This document shows positions 25,326-35,155 of a stretch of 44,350 bases of DNA, piece after piece. Source of the DNA: Paracoccus chinensis (GTDB taxonomy: Bacteria; Pseudomonadota; Alphaproteobacteria; Rhodobacterales; Rhodobacteraceae). The stretch lies in NCBI RefSeq assembly GCF_900102885.1, contig NZ_FNGE01000017.1, positions 1 through 44,350 of the forward strand, in the 5' to 3' direction. Numbering within the stretch: the first letter of the stretch is position 1; every line of letters begins with the position of its first letter. Under the pieces are notes generated by a model that worked only from the letters and a program-made list of their open reading frames with translations, was not told where the DNA came from and did not search any database. A program made the translations under genes and the position numbers.

Positions 25326-26501
25326 ATGCGCAGCATTTCGATCTTCGGCGCAACCGGCTCGATCGGGGAAAGCGCCTTCGATCTGCTGATGGGCTCGGGC
25401 GGGCCCAAGACTTGGCGCGCTGTCGCGGTGACCGGCGGGCGCAACGTGGCACGGCTGGCCGAAATGGCGCGGGCCCTGCACGCCGAGATCGCCGTCATCG
25501 CGGACGAGGCGTTGCTGCCTGATCTGCGCGCGGCATTGGCGGGGACGGGGATCGAGGCCGCCGCGGGCACGCAGGCCATCGCCGAGACCGCGGACCGGCC
25601 CGCCGACTGGACGCTTTCCGCGATTGTGGGGGCTGCGGGACTCGCGCCGGGGCTGCGCGTGGTCGAGCGCGGTGGCACGCTCGCGTTGGCGAACAAGGAA
25701 AGCCTTGTGGCCGCCGGTCGGCTTCTGATGGCCACGGCCCGGCGCACCGGCGCCACGATCCTGCCCGTCGATTCCGAACATTCTGCCGTATTCCAATGCC
25801 TTGATGGTGACAGCCTCGAAGTGGTCGAGCGTGTCACCCTGACCGCCTCGGGCGGGGCCTTCCGGGACTGGCCGCTGGAACGGCTGGCGCAGGCCACGGT
25901 GGCCGAGGCCTCCAGCCACCCGAACTGGGACATGGGTCAGCGCATCACCATCGACAGCGCCTCGATGTTCAACAAGGCGCTGGAAGTCATCGAGGCGCAT
26001 GAGTTCTTCGGCCTGCCGGGCGACCGGATCGAGGTGCTGGTCCACCCTGAATCGATCATCCACGCTCTGGTCTCCTATGTGGACGGCGGCACGCTGGCGC
26101 ATCTGGGTCCACCGGACATGCGCCACGCCATCGGCCATGCGCTGCACTGGCCGCGGCGCGAGAAGCTGCCGCTGGCCCGGCTCGACCTTGCCGCCCTGGG
26201 CAGCCTGACCTTCCGCGCGCCGTGCGAGACGCGCTGGCCCGCGCTGGCCCTGGCGCGGCAGGTGATCGCTCAAGGCGGGGCTGCGGGCGCGGTGCTGAAC
26301 GCCGCCAAGGAACAGGCGCTGGACGACTTCATTGCGGGTCGCATCCGCTTCACCGACATGGCGGGGGCGGTGGCCCATGCGCTGGACCTCGCCGCCGGTC
26401 GGCCGGGTTTCGGGACCAGCCCCGACAGTCTTGAGGCGGTGCTGGAATGGGATGCGCAGGCGCGGCGGGACGCGGCGGCCTGGCAGACGGCGGCGGCATG
26501 A
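25326..26501 (+). CDS. dxr: 1-deoxy-D-xylulose 5-phosphate reductoisomerase
   Basis: Second step of the MEP isoprenoid pathway, making 2-C-methyl-erythritol 4-phosphate with NADPH. The 391-residue product begins MRSISIFGATGSIGESAFDL, the NADPH fold. Conserved blocks ALANKESLVAAG, LPVDSEHSAVFQCLDG (metal ligands D and E), SSHPNWDMGQRITIDSASMF and NKALEVIEAHEFF follow. ATG 25326 lies one base after the cdsA stop; the frame upstream belongs to cdsA. Its stop overlaps the rseP start. Together with uppS this places precursor and use of isoprenoids in one transcript. Confidence 0.96.
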   Translation: MRSISIFGATGSIGESAFDLLMGSGGPKTWRAVAVTGGRNVARLAEMARALHAEIAVIADEALLPDLRAALAGTGIEAAAGTQAIAETADRPADWTLSAIVGAAGLAPGLRVVERGGTLALANKESLVAAGRLLMATARRTGATILPVDSEHSAVFQCLDGDSLEVVERVTLTASGGAFRDWPLERLAQATVAEASSHPNWDMGQRITIDSASMFNKALEVIEAHEFFGLPGDRIEVLVHPESIIHALVSYVDGGTLAHLGPPDMRHAIGHALHWPRREKLPLARLDLAALGSLTFRAPCETRWPALALARQVIAQGGAAGAVLNAAKEQALDDFIAGRIRFTDMAGAVAHALDLAAGRPGFGTSPDSLEAVLEWDAQARRDAAAWQTAAA

Positions 26502-27832
26502 TCCAGGAACTTGTCGGACAGATGGGCGGGCTCGCCTGGACGGTTGTGGCCTTTATCGTCGCGCTGTCCATCATCGTGGGCGTTCACGAATACGGTCACT
26601 ACATTGTCGGCCGCTGGTCCGGCATCCGGGCCGAGGTCTTCTCGCTTGGTTTCGGACCCCGCCTGTTCGCGCGCCGCGACCGGCGTGGCACCGTCTGGCA
26701 GGTGGCGGCGATTCCCCTGGGCGGTTACGTCCGCTTTCTGGGTGACGCCGACGCGGCCAGCATGACGCGCGACGGGCACATGGACCCGGCGCTGGCGCGG
26801 CAGACATTGGGCGGGGCGCCGCTCTGGGCACGCTTTGCCACCGTGGCGGCGGGGCCGGTCTTCAACTTCATCCTCGCGGCCCTTGTCTTTGCGGGCGTGA
26901 TCGCCTGGCAGGGGATCGCCACGGACCGCGTCGTCGTGGGCGAGATCGCCCCCACGCCGCCGGGCATCGTCAACGAACTGCGCCCCGGCGACGAGGTGCT
27001 GGCCGTGGGCGGCCAGCCGGTCAATGGCTGGGCTACCCTGTTCCGGCTGACCGAGACCCTGCCGGCCGCGCCCCAGCAGCAGTGGACCGTCCGGAGGCAA
27101 GGGGACGAGCTTACCGTCACCGCCCCCGATGTCGCGCCGCCGCGCATCTCGGGCGTGGGTCCGCGCAGCGCAGCCTCGGCCGTCGATCTGCGCGCGGGCG
27201 ACGTGATCCTGGCGGTCGAAGGCCGACCCATCAACCGCTTCACCGACCTGCGCCCCGCTGTCGAGGCCGCGCAAGGGCGTCCCGTCACCCTGCGAGTCTG
27301 GCGCGAAGGCGAGGGCGAGGCTGATTTTGTTCTTGTTCCACGTGAACAGGACCTGCCAAGTGCCGGGGGTGGCTTTGAAAAACGCTGGCTCATCGGCGTG
27401 ACGGGGGGCGAGGGCTACATCCGTCCTTCCACGCGCACGCCGGGGCCGTTCGAGGCGCTGTCGATGGGCGCCCAGCAGACCTGGGACGTGATCTGGGGCT
27501 CTCTCACGGGCATGGTGGCGATGGTCACGGGCCAGATCGGGCGCTGCAACCTGTCCGGCGCGATCTCGATCGCCGAGGTGGCGGGCGACGCGGCAAGCTC
27601 GGGCGCGGGCAATTTCTTCTGGCTGGTCGCCGTGCTGTCGGCGGGCATCGGTTTCCTGAACCTGCTGCCGATCCCCGTTCTGGATGGCGGCCACCTGGCC
27701 TTCTACACGTGGGAGGCCGTGGCCGGGCGCCCGCCTTCTGCGCGTGCCATGGACATCCTGACCCGCATCGGCATGGCCTTGGTGCTGATGCTGATGTTCT
27801 TCGGCCTCTCCAACGACATCCTGTGCCGCTAG
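26498..27832 (+). CDS. rseP: Site-2 membrane protease RseP
   Basis: A zinc intramembrane protease that cleaves anti-sigma factors and remnant signal peptides. The 444-residue product has the zinc motif HEYGH (30-34) inside the first membrane helix and LDGGHLAFYTWEAV in the third, completing the site. Between them, residues 140-310 form PDZ-type domains (LRPGDEVLAVGGQPVNGW, LRAGDVILAVEGRPINRF). The C-terminal NLLPIPVLDGGHL region is intact. ATG 26498 overlaps the dxr stop (ATGA). bamA follows after 100 bases with its own likely promoter, as in other proteobacteria. Confidence 0.95.
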   Translation: MIQELVGQMGGLAWTVVAFIVALSIIVGVHEYGHYIVGRWSGIRAEVFSLGFGPRLFARRDRRGTVWQVAAIPLGGYVRFLGDADAASMTRDGHMDPALARQTLGGAPLWARFATVAAGPVFNFILAALVFAGVIAWQGIATDRVVVGEIAPTPPGIVNELRPGDEVLAVGGQPVNGWATLFRLTETLPAAPQQQWTVRRQGDELTVTAPDVAPPRISGVGPRSAASAVDLRAGDVILAVEGRPINRFTDLRPAVEAAQGRPVTLRVWREGEGEADFVLVPREQDLPSAGGGFEKRWLIGVTGGEGYIRPSTRTPGPFEALSMGAQQTWDVIWGSLTGMVAMVTGQIGRCNLSGAISIAEVAGDAASSGAGNFFWLVAVLSAGIGFLNLLPIPVLDGGHLAFYTWEAVAGRPPSARAMDILTRIGMALVLMLMFFGLSNDILCR

Positions 27833-27846
27833 ATCAGGGGTTTGCT

Positions 27847-27875
27847 TTGACACCCGACCCTGCGCGGGGTTAATC
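27847..27875 (+). promoter_or_regulatory. Candidate internal promoter for bamA
   Basis: TTGACA (27847-27852, exact -35 consensus) and TTAATC (27870-27875) are separated by 17 bases, 57 bases before the bamA start. It would allow bamA and the lpx genes to be expressed apart from the upstream genes. Confidence 0.4.
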
Positions 27876-27932
27876 CTGCCCCAAATCCGGCCGGGACAAC
27901 CGGCGCGATGGGCCAGACGCGAGGGGCGGGCG

Positions 27933-30329
27933 ATGATGGATCGGACGATGGGCCTTGGCCCGGGCATCAGGGGCGCGCGGGCGCTTGTGTCGGGGCTGGC
28001 GCTTGCGGCTGTCCTGGGAACGGCGGGACCGGCTGCGGCCGTGGTCTACAACGAGGTGCGTCTGGAAGGCGCGCAGGGCGTGGATGCGGAAACGGCGCTG
28101 TCCATCGCCAACATCCGGCGCGGATCGGACCTGTCGCTGGGCGACCTGAACGACGCCCAGCAGCGCCTGCAGCAGTCGGGCCTGTTCGAGACGGTCGAGA
28201 TCGTGCCCCAAGGTCGCACCCTGACCATCCGGGTCAGCGAATATCCCACGATCAACGTCATCAGCTTCGAGGGCAACCGCCGCATCAAGGATGAGCAGCT
28301 GAGCCAGATTGTCGGCTCGCAGGCGCGCCGGGTCTTCTCGCCCAGCCAGGCCGAGGAGGACGCGCAGGCCATCGCCGCCGCTTACGCCAGCGAAGGCCGC
28401 TATGCCGCCCGGGTCGATCCCCGCGTGATCCGCCGCCCCGGCAATGCCGTGGACCTGGTCTTCGAGATCCGCGAAGGCGACCTGACCGAGATCGAGCGCA
28501 TCGGCTTCACCGGCAACCGCGCCTTTTCCGACCGCCGGTTGCGCAACGTGCTGGCGACCAAGCAGGCCGGCATCCTGCGCAACTTCATCCGCCGCGACGT
28601 CTTCGCGCCTGAACGGACCCAGCTGGACGAGCAGCTGCTGACGGACTTCTACCGCTCGCGCGGCTACGCCGATTTCCGCGTGCAGGCCGTCGCGCCCGAG
28701 GTCACGCGCGAACGCGATGCCTTCTACGTCACCTACAACATCTACGAAGGCCCGCGTTACACCTTCGGCAATGTGAACGTGATCAGCGAGGTTCCGGGCC
28801 TGGCCGCCGATTCCTACGTGGCGCAGAACCGGGTCCGGCCCGGGCAGGTCTACAGCCCGCAGGCGGTCGAGAACACGATCCGCCGGATGGAAGCACTGGC
28901 GATCCAGCAGGGCGCCGACTTCGTCAACTTCGAGCCGCGCGTCACGCGCAACCCGCGCAACCAGACGCTGGACCTGACCTTTGCCCTGACCCGCGGCCCC
29001 AAGATCTTCGTCGAGCGCATCGACATCGAGGGCAACACCACCACGCTGGACGAGGTGATCCGCCGCCAGTTCCGCACGGTCGAGGGCGACCCGCTGAACC
29101 CGCGCGAGATCCGCAACTCGGCCGAGCGCATCCGCGCCCTGGGCTATTTCGCCGACGCCCAGGTGGAAACCCGCCAGGGATCGAGCCCCCAGCAGGTCAT
29201 CGTGGACGTCAACGTCGAGGAACAGCCGACCGGCAGCCTTGGCTTCGGCGCAAGCTACGGTGCCAGCCAGGGCGTGGGCTTCAACGCCTCGCTGTCGGAA
29301 ACGAACTTCCTCGGCCGCGGCCAGACGGTGAACCTGTCCTTCTCGACCGCCAGCGGCTCGCAGGGCTTCGACTTCACCTTCATCGAGCCCGCCTTCCTGA
29401 ACCGCGACCTGCGCGCCCGGTTCTCGACCTGGTACCGGACCTCGGACTACGAGAACGCCAAGCTGAACACCCGCAGCGTCGGCTTCTCGACCGGGCTGGA
29501 GTTCCCGGTCAGCCCGAACGGGCGTCTGGAACTGGGCTATCGCCTGAGCAAGGACAAGCTGTTCGACGTGGACCCCGTCGAGATCAGCCCCGAAACGGGT
29601 GAGTTCATCGGCTCGTCCCCCATCCTCGTGAGCGAGCAGGGCGAACGCGTCACCTCGGCCCTGGGCTATACCTACAACTATGACACGCGCGGCACGGGGC
29701 TGGACCCGCTGACCGCCTGGAAGCTGCGCTTCAGCCAGGATTTCGCGGGCGTCGGCGGCGACGTCGAATCGGTGACCACCACGATGCTGGCCGGCGTCGA
29801 AAGCCGCGCCTGGCGCGAGGAGGTGGCCCTGCGCGCCGAGTTCGAGGCCGGGGCGCTGGTCATGCTGAACGATACGGAAAGCCGCATCACCGACCGCTTC
29901 CGGGGCAGCGGCCGCATCCGGGGCTTCGAGGCGAACGGCTATGGCCCGCGCGACCTGAACGCGCCGAACGAGGATGCGCTGGGTGGCAACTTCTTCTGGG
30001 CCGTGCGGGCCGAAGCCCAGTTCCCGCTGGGCCTGCCCGAGGAATACGGCATCAGCGGCGGTATCTTCGCCGACGCGGGCTCGGTCTGGGGGCTGGACAA
30101 CGCCCAAGGCTACAACCGTGACACCAACGACCGTGACGGCGACGGCAACCGGACCGAGTTCGTGGACGGCACCGTCGATGACGGCATGAAGGTGCGCGCC
30201 TCGGTCGGCGTGTCGCTGTTCTGGACGACGCCCGTGGGTCCGCTGCGCTTCAACCTGTCCAAGGCCGTGAAGAAAGAGGACTACGACGAGGACCAGCCCT
30301 TCGACCTGTCGATCTCGACCCGGTTCTGA
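27933..30329 (+). CDS. bamA: Outer membrane protein assembly factor BamA
   Basis: The core of the BAM complex, folding beta-barrel proteins into the outer membrane. The 798-residue product begins with a signal peptide (about 34 residues: GARALVSGLALAAVLGTAG ending PAAAVV), then five POTRA domains (about 35-425; for example YPTINVISFEGNRRIKDEQL) and a C-terminal barrel. It ends FDLSISTRF, with the terminal phenylalanine typical of outer-membrane barrels. Length is usual. ATG 27933 or 27936 is possible. The ATG of the next gene lies in its stop (TGATG). Confidence 0.96.
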   Translation: MMDRTMGLGPGIRGARALVSGLALAAVLGTAGPAAAVVYNEVRLEGAQGVDAETALSIANIRRGSDLSLGDLNDAQQRLQQSGLFETVEIVPQGRTLTIRVSEYPTINVISFEGNRRIKDEQLSQIVGSQARRVFSPSQAEEDAQAIAAAYASEGRYAARVDPRVIRRPGNAVDLVFEIREGDLTEIERIGFTGNRAFSDRRLRNVLATKQAGILRNFIRRDVFAPERTQLDEQLLTDFYRSRGYADFRVQAVAPEVTRERDAFYVTYNIYEGPRYTFGNVNVISEVPGLAADSYVAQNRVRPGQVYSPQAVENTIRRMEALAIQQGADFVNFEPRVTRNPRNQTLDLTFALTRGPKIFVERIDIEGNTTTLDEVIRRQFRTVEGDPLNPREIRNSAERIRALGYFADAQVETRQGSSPQQVIVDVNVEEQPTGSLGFGASYGASQGVGFNASLSETNFLGRGQTVNLSFSTASGSQGFDFTFIEPAFLNRDLRARFSTWYRTSDYENAKLNTRSVGFSTGLEFPVSPNGRLELGYRLSKDKLFDVDPVEISPETGEFIGSSPILVSEQGERVTSALGYTYNYDTRGTGLDPLTAWKLRFSQDFAGVGGDVESVTTTMLAGVESRAWREEVALRAEFEAGALVMLNDTESRITDRFRGSGRIRGFEANGYGPRDLNAPNEDALGGNFFWAVRAEAQFPLGLPEEYGISGGIFADAGSVWGLDNAQGYNRDTNDRDGDGNRTEFVDGTVDDGMKVRASVGVSLFWTTPVGPLRFNLSKAVKKEDYDEDQPFDLSISTRF

Positions 30330-31150
30330 TGCGCCCGACGGCGGGACAGGCGGGATGGGCCGTTCTGCTGGCCGCCCTGCTGGGGGTGGCGCCAGTTCTG
30401 GCGCAGGATCTTCCGCTTTCGCCAGCGCCGCAGGCGCCGAGCCCCTCCGCATCCCCGTCGGACGCCGGGGGTCTTGCAGGGCCTGACCTGCCGCCGCCGG
30501 GCAATCAGCCGTCCCGACAGGGGGCGCCGCTGCGGGTGACGCCTCCGGCCGGGTCGCTCGACGGGGCCGTGCAAGCCCTGGGGCGCGCGGTCCTGACGGT
30601 GGATCAGGAGGCGATGTATCGCCGGTCCCGCTGGGGGCTGCGGGCGCAGGCCGAGCTTGCCGCCCAGTCCCGGCAGGTCGCGGCCGACAACGACCGCGCC
30701 TTTGCCGACCTCGTTGCCGACGAGGATGCGCTGACCGCTGCCCGCGCCACCCTGTCACCGGACGAATTCCGCGCCCGCGCCGCCCGCTTCGACGAACGGG
30801 TGACGGCGGTCCGTGCCGAACGACAGGCGGCGCTGGAGGCCCTGACCGAGACGGCCGAGCGCGACCGCGCCCTGTTCTTCCAGGCCGCCGCGCCTGTTCT
30901 GGGCCGGGTGATGGCCGCACGCGGGGCGCTGGTCGTCCTGGACCAGCGCACGGTTCTGATCGCCGACGAGCGGATCGACGCCACCGCCGCCACGATTGCC
31001 GCGCTGGACGCTGAACTCGGCGACGGACGCGAGATCATCGCCGCTGCCGCACGTGCTCAGGCCGAGGCGGCAGAGGATGAGGGATCGAGCGATCCCATAG
31101 GCGGCAGGCCGGGCTCTGAAGCCGAACGGACGCCGCAGGGCGCGCGCTGA
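30329..31150 (+). CDS. OmpH/Skp-like periplasmic chaperone
   Basis: A 273-residue exported protein. A signal peptide ends near [20 protein letters not shown], followed by about 50 proline-rich residues. From about residue 80 ([19 protein letters not shown]) the phrase matches the start of the Skp fold, then a long alpha-helical tentacle region rich in A, E and R, and the closing [19 protein letters not shown]. The C-terminal tail is acidic and disordered. Skp holds unfolded outer-membrane proteins in the periplasm and its gene commonly follows bamA. Start shares a base with the bamA stop. Confidence 0.85.
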   Translation: MRPTAGQAGWAVLLAALLGVAPVLAQDLPLSPAPQAPSPSASPSDAGGLAGPDLPPPGNQPSRQGAPLRVTPPAGSLDGAVQALGRAVLTVDQEAMYRRSRWGLRAQAELAAQSRQVAADNDRAFADLVADEDALTAARATLSPDEFRARAARFDERVTAVRAERQAALEALTETAERDRALFFQAAAPVLGRVMAARGALVVLDQRTVLIADERIDATAATIAALDAELGDGREIIAAAARAQAEAAEDEGSSDPIGGRPGSEAERTPQGAR

Positions 31151-31152
31151 CC

Positions 31153-31806
31153 GTGGAGGAGGGGGCCGACCTGAACCCGATCGCTCTGCCGGGGCAGCGG
31201 ATCGGACTGCTGGGCGGGTCCTTCGACCCGGCCCATGCGGGGCATCTGCACATTACGGAAATGGCGCTGCGCCGCTTCCGGCTGGACCGGGTATGGTGGC
31301 TCGTCAGTCCCGGCAACCCGCTTAAAGCTCACGGTCCCGCGCCTTTGGCGGAACGTATCGGGGCGGCGCGGCGGATCGCGGACGATCCGCGCATCGTCGT
31401 GACGGGGATCGAGGCGCGGCTGGGCACCCGCTGGACTGCCGACACCATCGCGGCGCTGAAGGCGCGCTTTCCCGGTGTCCGCTTTGTCTGGCTGATGGGG
31501 TCGGACAACCTGATCCAGTTCAGCCGCTGGGACCGCTGGCGGGGCATCACCGCGCAGGTGCCCATCGGCGTGGTCGCCCGCCCCGGGTCGCGCACGCCCG
31601 CCCGGTCGGCACGGGCGGCGCGCATCCTGGAACGCTGGCGCCTGCCGCAGCACCAGGCGGCCCGGCTGGCCGACATGACCCCGCCTGCCTGGGTCCTGAT
31701 CAACGTGCCGATGACGGCCCTGTCCTCGACCGCGATCCGGTCGGCCCGGCGGAAGGCCGCCGAGCGCCCTGACGCGGGGGCGCCATTGGCTGGCCTCGGG
31801 CCCTGA
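31153..31806 (+). CDS. nadD: Nicotinate-nucleotide adenylyltransferase
   Basis: Joins nicotinate mononucleotide to ATP, the penultimate step of NAD synthesis. The about 217-residue product has the nucleotidyltransferase signature [16 protein letters not shown] (H28 and H31) and the closing [11 protein letters not shown], along with [15 protein letters not shown] and [19 protein letters not shown] 31153 is the given start, but GGAGGAGG lies right after it, so translation could begin a few codons later at a CTG (31171). Gene position between the Skp-like gene and fabZ is not one I know as standard; nadD more often lies near proA or rsfS. Confidence 0.92.
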   Translation: MEEGADLNPIALPGQRIGLLGGSFDPAHAGHLHITEMALRRFRLDRVWWLVSPGNPLKAHGPAPLAERIGAARRIADDPRIVVTGIEARLGTRWTADTIAALKARFPGVRFVWLMGSDNLIQFSRWDRWRGITAQVPIGVVARPGSRTPARSARAARILERWRLPQHQAARLADMTPPAWVLINVPMTALSSTAIRSARRKAAERPDAGAPLAGLGP

Positions 31807-31873
31807 TCACGGGCCCAGCCTTGCCAAGGCTTCGCGGCATTTGGTACGGACGGCCAGGAAAGCCGGAGGAACC

Positions 31874-32362
31874 ATGGCCGAGACCGAGCGCAACCCCGCC
31901 CCCCACGGCTCTGCCGACCTCGCCCTCATCAAGCGGATCATCCCGCATCGATACCCTTTCCTGCTGATCGACAAGGTGCGCGACATCGTGCCCTTCGAAA
32001 GCGCGGTGGGGATCAAGTGCGTGACGGCGAACGAGCCGCATTTCCCCGGCCATTTCCCCGACCAGCCGATCATGCCGGGCGTGCTGATCGTGGAAGCGAT
32101 GGCCCAGACGGCGGCGGTCGTCGTGGGCATCAGCCTCAACGTCATCGACAAGCCGCTGCTGACCTATTTCATGGGCATCGACGGCTGCAAGTTCCGCCGC
32201 ATGGTCCAGCCGGGCGACGTGGTCGAGCTGCACGTCACCGTCAAGCGTCCCGGCGGCAAGATCTGGAAGTTCACGGGCGAGGCGAAGGTGGACGGGCAGG
32301 TCTGCGCGCAGGCCGAGTTCACCGCCATGATGGACCTGCGCAGCGACTCCTCGGATGGCTGA
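31874..32362 (+). CDS. fabZ: 3-hydroxyacyl-ACP dehydratase FabZ
   Basis: Dehydrates 3-hydroxyacyl-ACP in fatty-acid synthesis and limits the pool used for lipid A. The 162-residue protein is a hotdog fold with catalytic H60 in [16 protein letters not shown] and E74 in [26 protein letters not shown] is a further family mark. ATG 31874 follows CGGAGGA. The lpxA start overlaps its end by 8 bases, linking lipid A and fatty-acid steps. The upstream frame from 31841 adds an unlikely leader. Confidence 0.95.
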   Translation: MAETERNPAPHGSADLALIKRIIPHRYPFLLIDKVRDIVPFESAVGIKCVTANEPHFPGHFPDQPIMPGVLIVEAMAQTAAVVVGISLNVIDKPLLTYFMGIDGCKFRRMVQPGDVVELHVTVKRPGGKIWKFTGEAKVDGQVCAQAEFTAMMDLRSDSSDG

Positions 32363-33140
32363 GACCGCGATCCATCCCTCGGCCATCGTCGAGCCGGGGG
32401 CCGTTCTGGGCGAGGGCGTCCGCATCGGCCCCTTCTGCCATGTCGGCCCGCAGGTGCGGCTGGGCGACGGGGTCGAGCTGAAATCCCATGTCGTTGTCGC
32501 GGGCGAGACCGAGATCGGCCCCGAGACGGTTGTCTTTCCCTTTGCCTGCATCGGCGAGGTGCCCCAGGACCTCAAGTTCCAGGGCGAGCGGACGCGACTG
32601 GTCATCGGCGCCCGCAACCGTATCCGCGAATACGTGACCATGAACCCCGGCACGGCGGGCGGCGGCGGGCTGACGCAGATCGGGGACGACGGGCTGTTCA
32701 TGGCCTGCAGCCACGTGGCCCACGACTGCCGGATCGGCAACCGCGTGATTCTGGTCAACAGCGTGGCCGTCGCAGGGCATTGCGTGCTGGAAGACGAGGT
32801 GATCGTCGGCGGCCTGTCGGGCGTCCACCAGTTTGTCCGCATCGGGCGCGGGGCGATGATCGGCGCGCTGACCATGGTGACGGCGGACGTGCTGCCCCAT
32901 GCGCTCGTGTCGGGGCCACGGGGGCAGATGGAGGGGCTGAACCTCGTGGGCCTCAAGCGGCGCGGCGCGGGCCGGGCCGAGATCGCGGCGCTGCGCGAGC
33001 TGCTGGCGATGCTGGGGGCCGGGTCCTTCCGCGAAACCGCGCGACAGCAGTCCGAAGGCGAGGTGACGCCCATGGAGCGCGAGGTTCTGGACTTCATCCT
33101 CGGACCCAGCGAGCGCAGCTTCCTGCGGCCGCAGGGTTGA
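32355..33140 (+). CDS. lpxA: UDP-N-acetylglucosamine acyltransferase
   Basis: Transfers a 3-hydroxyacyl chain from ACP to the 3-OH of UDP-GlcNAc, the first step of lipid A synthesis. The 261-residue protein is a left-handed beta helix: hexapeptide repeats begin at [20 protein letters not shown]. The catalytic histidine is H123 in [12 protein letters not shown], and [21 protein letters not shown] and [14 protein letters not shown] continue the pattern. The C-terminal part is helical. It overlaps fabZ by 8 bases and precedes lpxI by 7. Confidence 0.95.
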   Translation: MAETAIHPSAIVEPGAVLGEGVRIGPFCHVGPQVRLGDGVELKSHVVVAGETEIGPETVVFPFACIGEVPQDLKFQGERTRLVIGARNRIREYVTMNPGTAGGGGLTQIGDDGLFMACSHVAHDCRIGNRVILVNSVAVAGHCVLEDEVIVGGLSGVHQFVRIGRGAMIGALTMVTADVLPHALVSGPRGQMEGLNLVGLKRRGAGRAEIAALRELLAMLGAGSFRETARQQSEGEVTPMEREVLDFILGPSERSFLRPQG

Positions 33141-33147
33141 GCGGGCG

Positions 33148-33945
33148 ATGAGCCGGACCGCCATTGTCGCAGGGCAGGGCGCGCTGCCGGGGCTGGTGGC
33201 CGAGGCGCTGGACGCGCCCCTCGTCTACGCTCTGGACGGCTTTGCCCCGGCAATCCCGGCCCAAACCTTCCGACTGGAACGGCTGGTTCCGCTGCTGGAC
33301 GCCATGGCCGACTCCGATGTCAGCCGCGTGGTCTTCGCGGGGGCGGTGCGGCGCCCCCGGCTTGAACCCGAGATGTTCGACCCTCGCACCGCGACACTGG
33401 TGCCGCGCTTCCTGGGCGCAATGCAGTCGGGCGACGACGGGGCGCTGCGCGAGCTGATCTCGATCTTCGAGGAATGGGGCTTCGAGGTCGCGGGCGTGGA
33501 TGCGATCCGCCCGGACCTGGTGCCCGGTCCCGGCGTGCTGACGGGCGAGCCTTCTGCCGCCGACCGGGCGGATGCGGCGCGGGCGGCCGAGATCCTGGCC
33601 GTGACGGGACCCTTGGACATCGGGCAGGGCTGCGTCGTGGCGCAGGGCCTGTGCCTGGCGCTTGAAACACTGCCGGGGACCGAAGCGATGCTGGACTTTG
33701 CGGCCCTTCATCAAGGGCTGCGGCCGGATGCGCGTGGCGCGAAGGGGGTGCTTTACAAGGCGCCTAAGCCCGCGCAGGACCGGCGTATCGACCTTCCGGC
33801 GATCGGGCCGGACACGGTGGCCCAAGCGGCGCGGGCGGAGCTTGCCGGGATCGCCTGGGCGGCGGGCGGCGTTCTGCTGCTGGACCGCAAGGCGACCCTC
33901 GCTGCGGCAGAGGATGCGGGGCTGTTCCTGTGGGCACTGGAGTGA
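33148..33945 (+). CDS. lpxI: UDP-2,3-diacylglucosamine pyrophosphatase LpxI
   Basis: Hydrolyses UDP-2,3-diacylglucosamine to lipid X; the LpxI form replaces LpxH in many alphaproteobacteria. The 265-residue protein begins MSRTAIVAGQGALPGLVAEA, the family's start, and has DVSRVVFAGAVRRPRL, GVLTGEPS and GAKGVLYKAPKPAQDRRID, ending in the TLAAAEDAGLFLWALE block. Its location between lpxA and lpxB supports the assignment. lpxB starts 55 bases after its stop. Confidence 0.92.
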   Translation: MSRTAIVAGQGALPGLVAEALDAPLVYALDGFAPAIPAQTFRLERLVPLLDAMADSDVSRVVFAGAVRRPRLEPEMFDPRTATLVPRFLGAMQSGDDGALRELISIFEEWGFEVAGVDAIRPDLVPGPGVLTGEPSAADRADAARAAEILAVTGPLDIGQGCVVAQGLCLALETLPGTEAMLDFAALHQGLRPDARGAKGVLYKAPKPAQDRRIDLPAIGPDTVAQAARAELAGIAWAAGGVLLLDRKATLAAAEDAGLFLWALE

Positions 33946-34000
33946 CGGAGCATTCGGGTCACGAAGGAGCCTCTGCTGCCCTGGCCCTGCGGGTAGGGGC

Positions 34001-35155
34001 ATGAGGGCCTTCCTGATCGCGGGCGAGCCTTCGGGCGACCGCCTCGGGGCCGCGCTGATCGCAGGGCTGCGCGAGCTTGACCCCGCTCTTGAGGTCCAAG
34101 GCATCGGCGGCGAGGGCATGGCGGCGCAGGGCTTGGAAAGCCTTTTCCCCATGTCCGAGCTGAGCCTCATGGGCATCTGGGAAATCCTGCCGAAATACCG
34201 CGCGCTCAAGCGCCGGATCGCGCAGACGGCCCAAGCGGTGATCGACGCCGCACCCGATGTGCTGGTCACCATCGACAGCCCCGATTTCGGGCTGCGGGTG
34301 GCGCGGATCGTGCGCGCGGCGGCGCCCCGGATCCGCACCGTGCATTACGTGGCGCCCTCGGTCTGGGCCTGGCGCTCGGGCCGGGCGGCGAAGATGGCGC
34401 AGGTCATCGACCATGTGCTGGCGATCCTGCCCTTCGAGCCGCCGCTGATGCAGGCGGCAGGCATGACCTGCGACTTCGTGGGCCACCCGGTCGTGGCCGA
34501 GCCGCTGGCCTCGCCGGCCGAGGCCGCTGCCTTCCGTGCGCGCCATGGCATTGCGGCGGATGCACCGCTGGTCCTGTGCCTGCCGGGCTCGCGCCGGGGC
34601 GAGGTCGAGCGGCTGGGCCCGCGCTTCGACGAGGCGCTGATGCGGCTGCGCGACCGCGTGCCGGAAATCCGCGTCGTGCTGCCGACCGTGCCGGGCGTTG
34701 CGGACATGGTGAGGGGGATGGTCCGGCGCTGGCCGACTGCCCCCGTTGTCGTGCAGGGCGAGGCGGACAAGCGCGCCGCCTTTGCCGCTGCCGACCTGGC
34801 GCTGGCGGCTTCGGGGACGGTCAGCCTGGAGCTTGCGGCAAACTGGGTGCCGATGGTAATCGGCTATGACATGGCGCCGGTCAGCCGCGCCCTGATCGGG
34901 CTGCTGCTAAAGACCGACACCGTGACGCTGGTGAACCTGGTCAGCGAGACCCGCACTGTCCCCGAGTTCCTGGGGCGGCGCTGCCAGCCGGGGCCCATGG
35001 CGAATGCCCTGCTGCGCCTGTTGGACGACGCGGACGCGCGGGCCGAGCAGCTTGCCGCAATGGACCTGACAATGGAGCGGCTGGGCCGCGGCGGAGAGCC
35101 GCCCGGCGTGCGGGCGGCCCGTTCGGTGATCGCGGCCGTTACAGCGCGGCGGTGA
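34001..35155 (+). CDS. lpxB: Lipid-A-disaccharide synthase
   Basis: Condenses UDP-2,3-diacylglucosamine with lipid X to form the disaccharide of lipid A, at the inner membrane face. The 384-residue GT-B enzyme begins MRAFLIAGEPSGDRLGAALI. Family blocks include ELSLMGIWEILP, VTIDSPDFGLRVA, VHYVAPSVWAWRSGRAAKM, CLPGSRRGEVERLGP and the UDP-binding ASGTVSLELA. ATG 34001 gives the family start; a much longer frame upstream (from 33662) overlaps lpxI and is not coding there. The 3' end overlaps RidA by 17 bases, convergent. Confidence 0.94.
   Translation: MRAFLIAGEPSGDRLGAALIAGLRELDPALEVQGIGGEGMAAQGLESLFPMSELSLMGIWEILPKYRALKRRIAQTAQAVIDAAPDVLVTIDSPDFGLRVARIVRAAAPRIRTVHYVAPSVWAWRSGRAAKMAQVIDHVLAILPFEPPLMQAAGMTCDFVGHPVVAEPLASPAEAAAFRARHGIAADAPLVLCLPGSRRGEVERLGPRFDEALMRLRDRVPEIRVVLPTVPGVADMVRGMVRRWPTAPVVVQGEADKRAAFAAADLALAASGTVSLELAANWVPMVIGYDMAPVSRALIGLLLKTDTVTLVNLVSETRTVPEFLGRRCQPGPMANALLRLLDDADARAEQLAAMDLTMERLGRGGEPPGVRAARSVIAAVTARR

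Noticed and set aside
27870..30920. Very long open frame antisense to bamA and the Skp-like gene (over 1000 codons)
   Set aside because: It mirrors the coding frame of a clearly real gene in GC-rich DNA; no family resemblance and low-complexity composition.
31700..33253. 517-codon minus-strand frame opposite fabZ-lpxA
   Set aside because: Shadow of fabZ and lpxA.
33662..34000. Extended lpxB start far upstream
   Set aside because: It would overlap lpxI; the upstream part does not match LpxB, whose N-terminus is at 34001.
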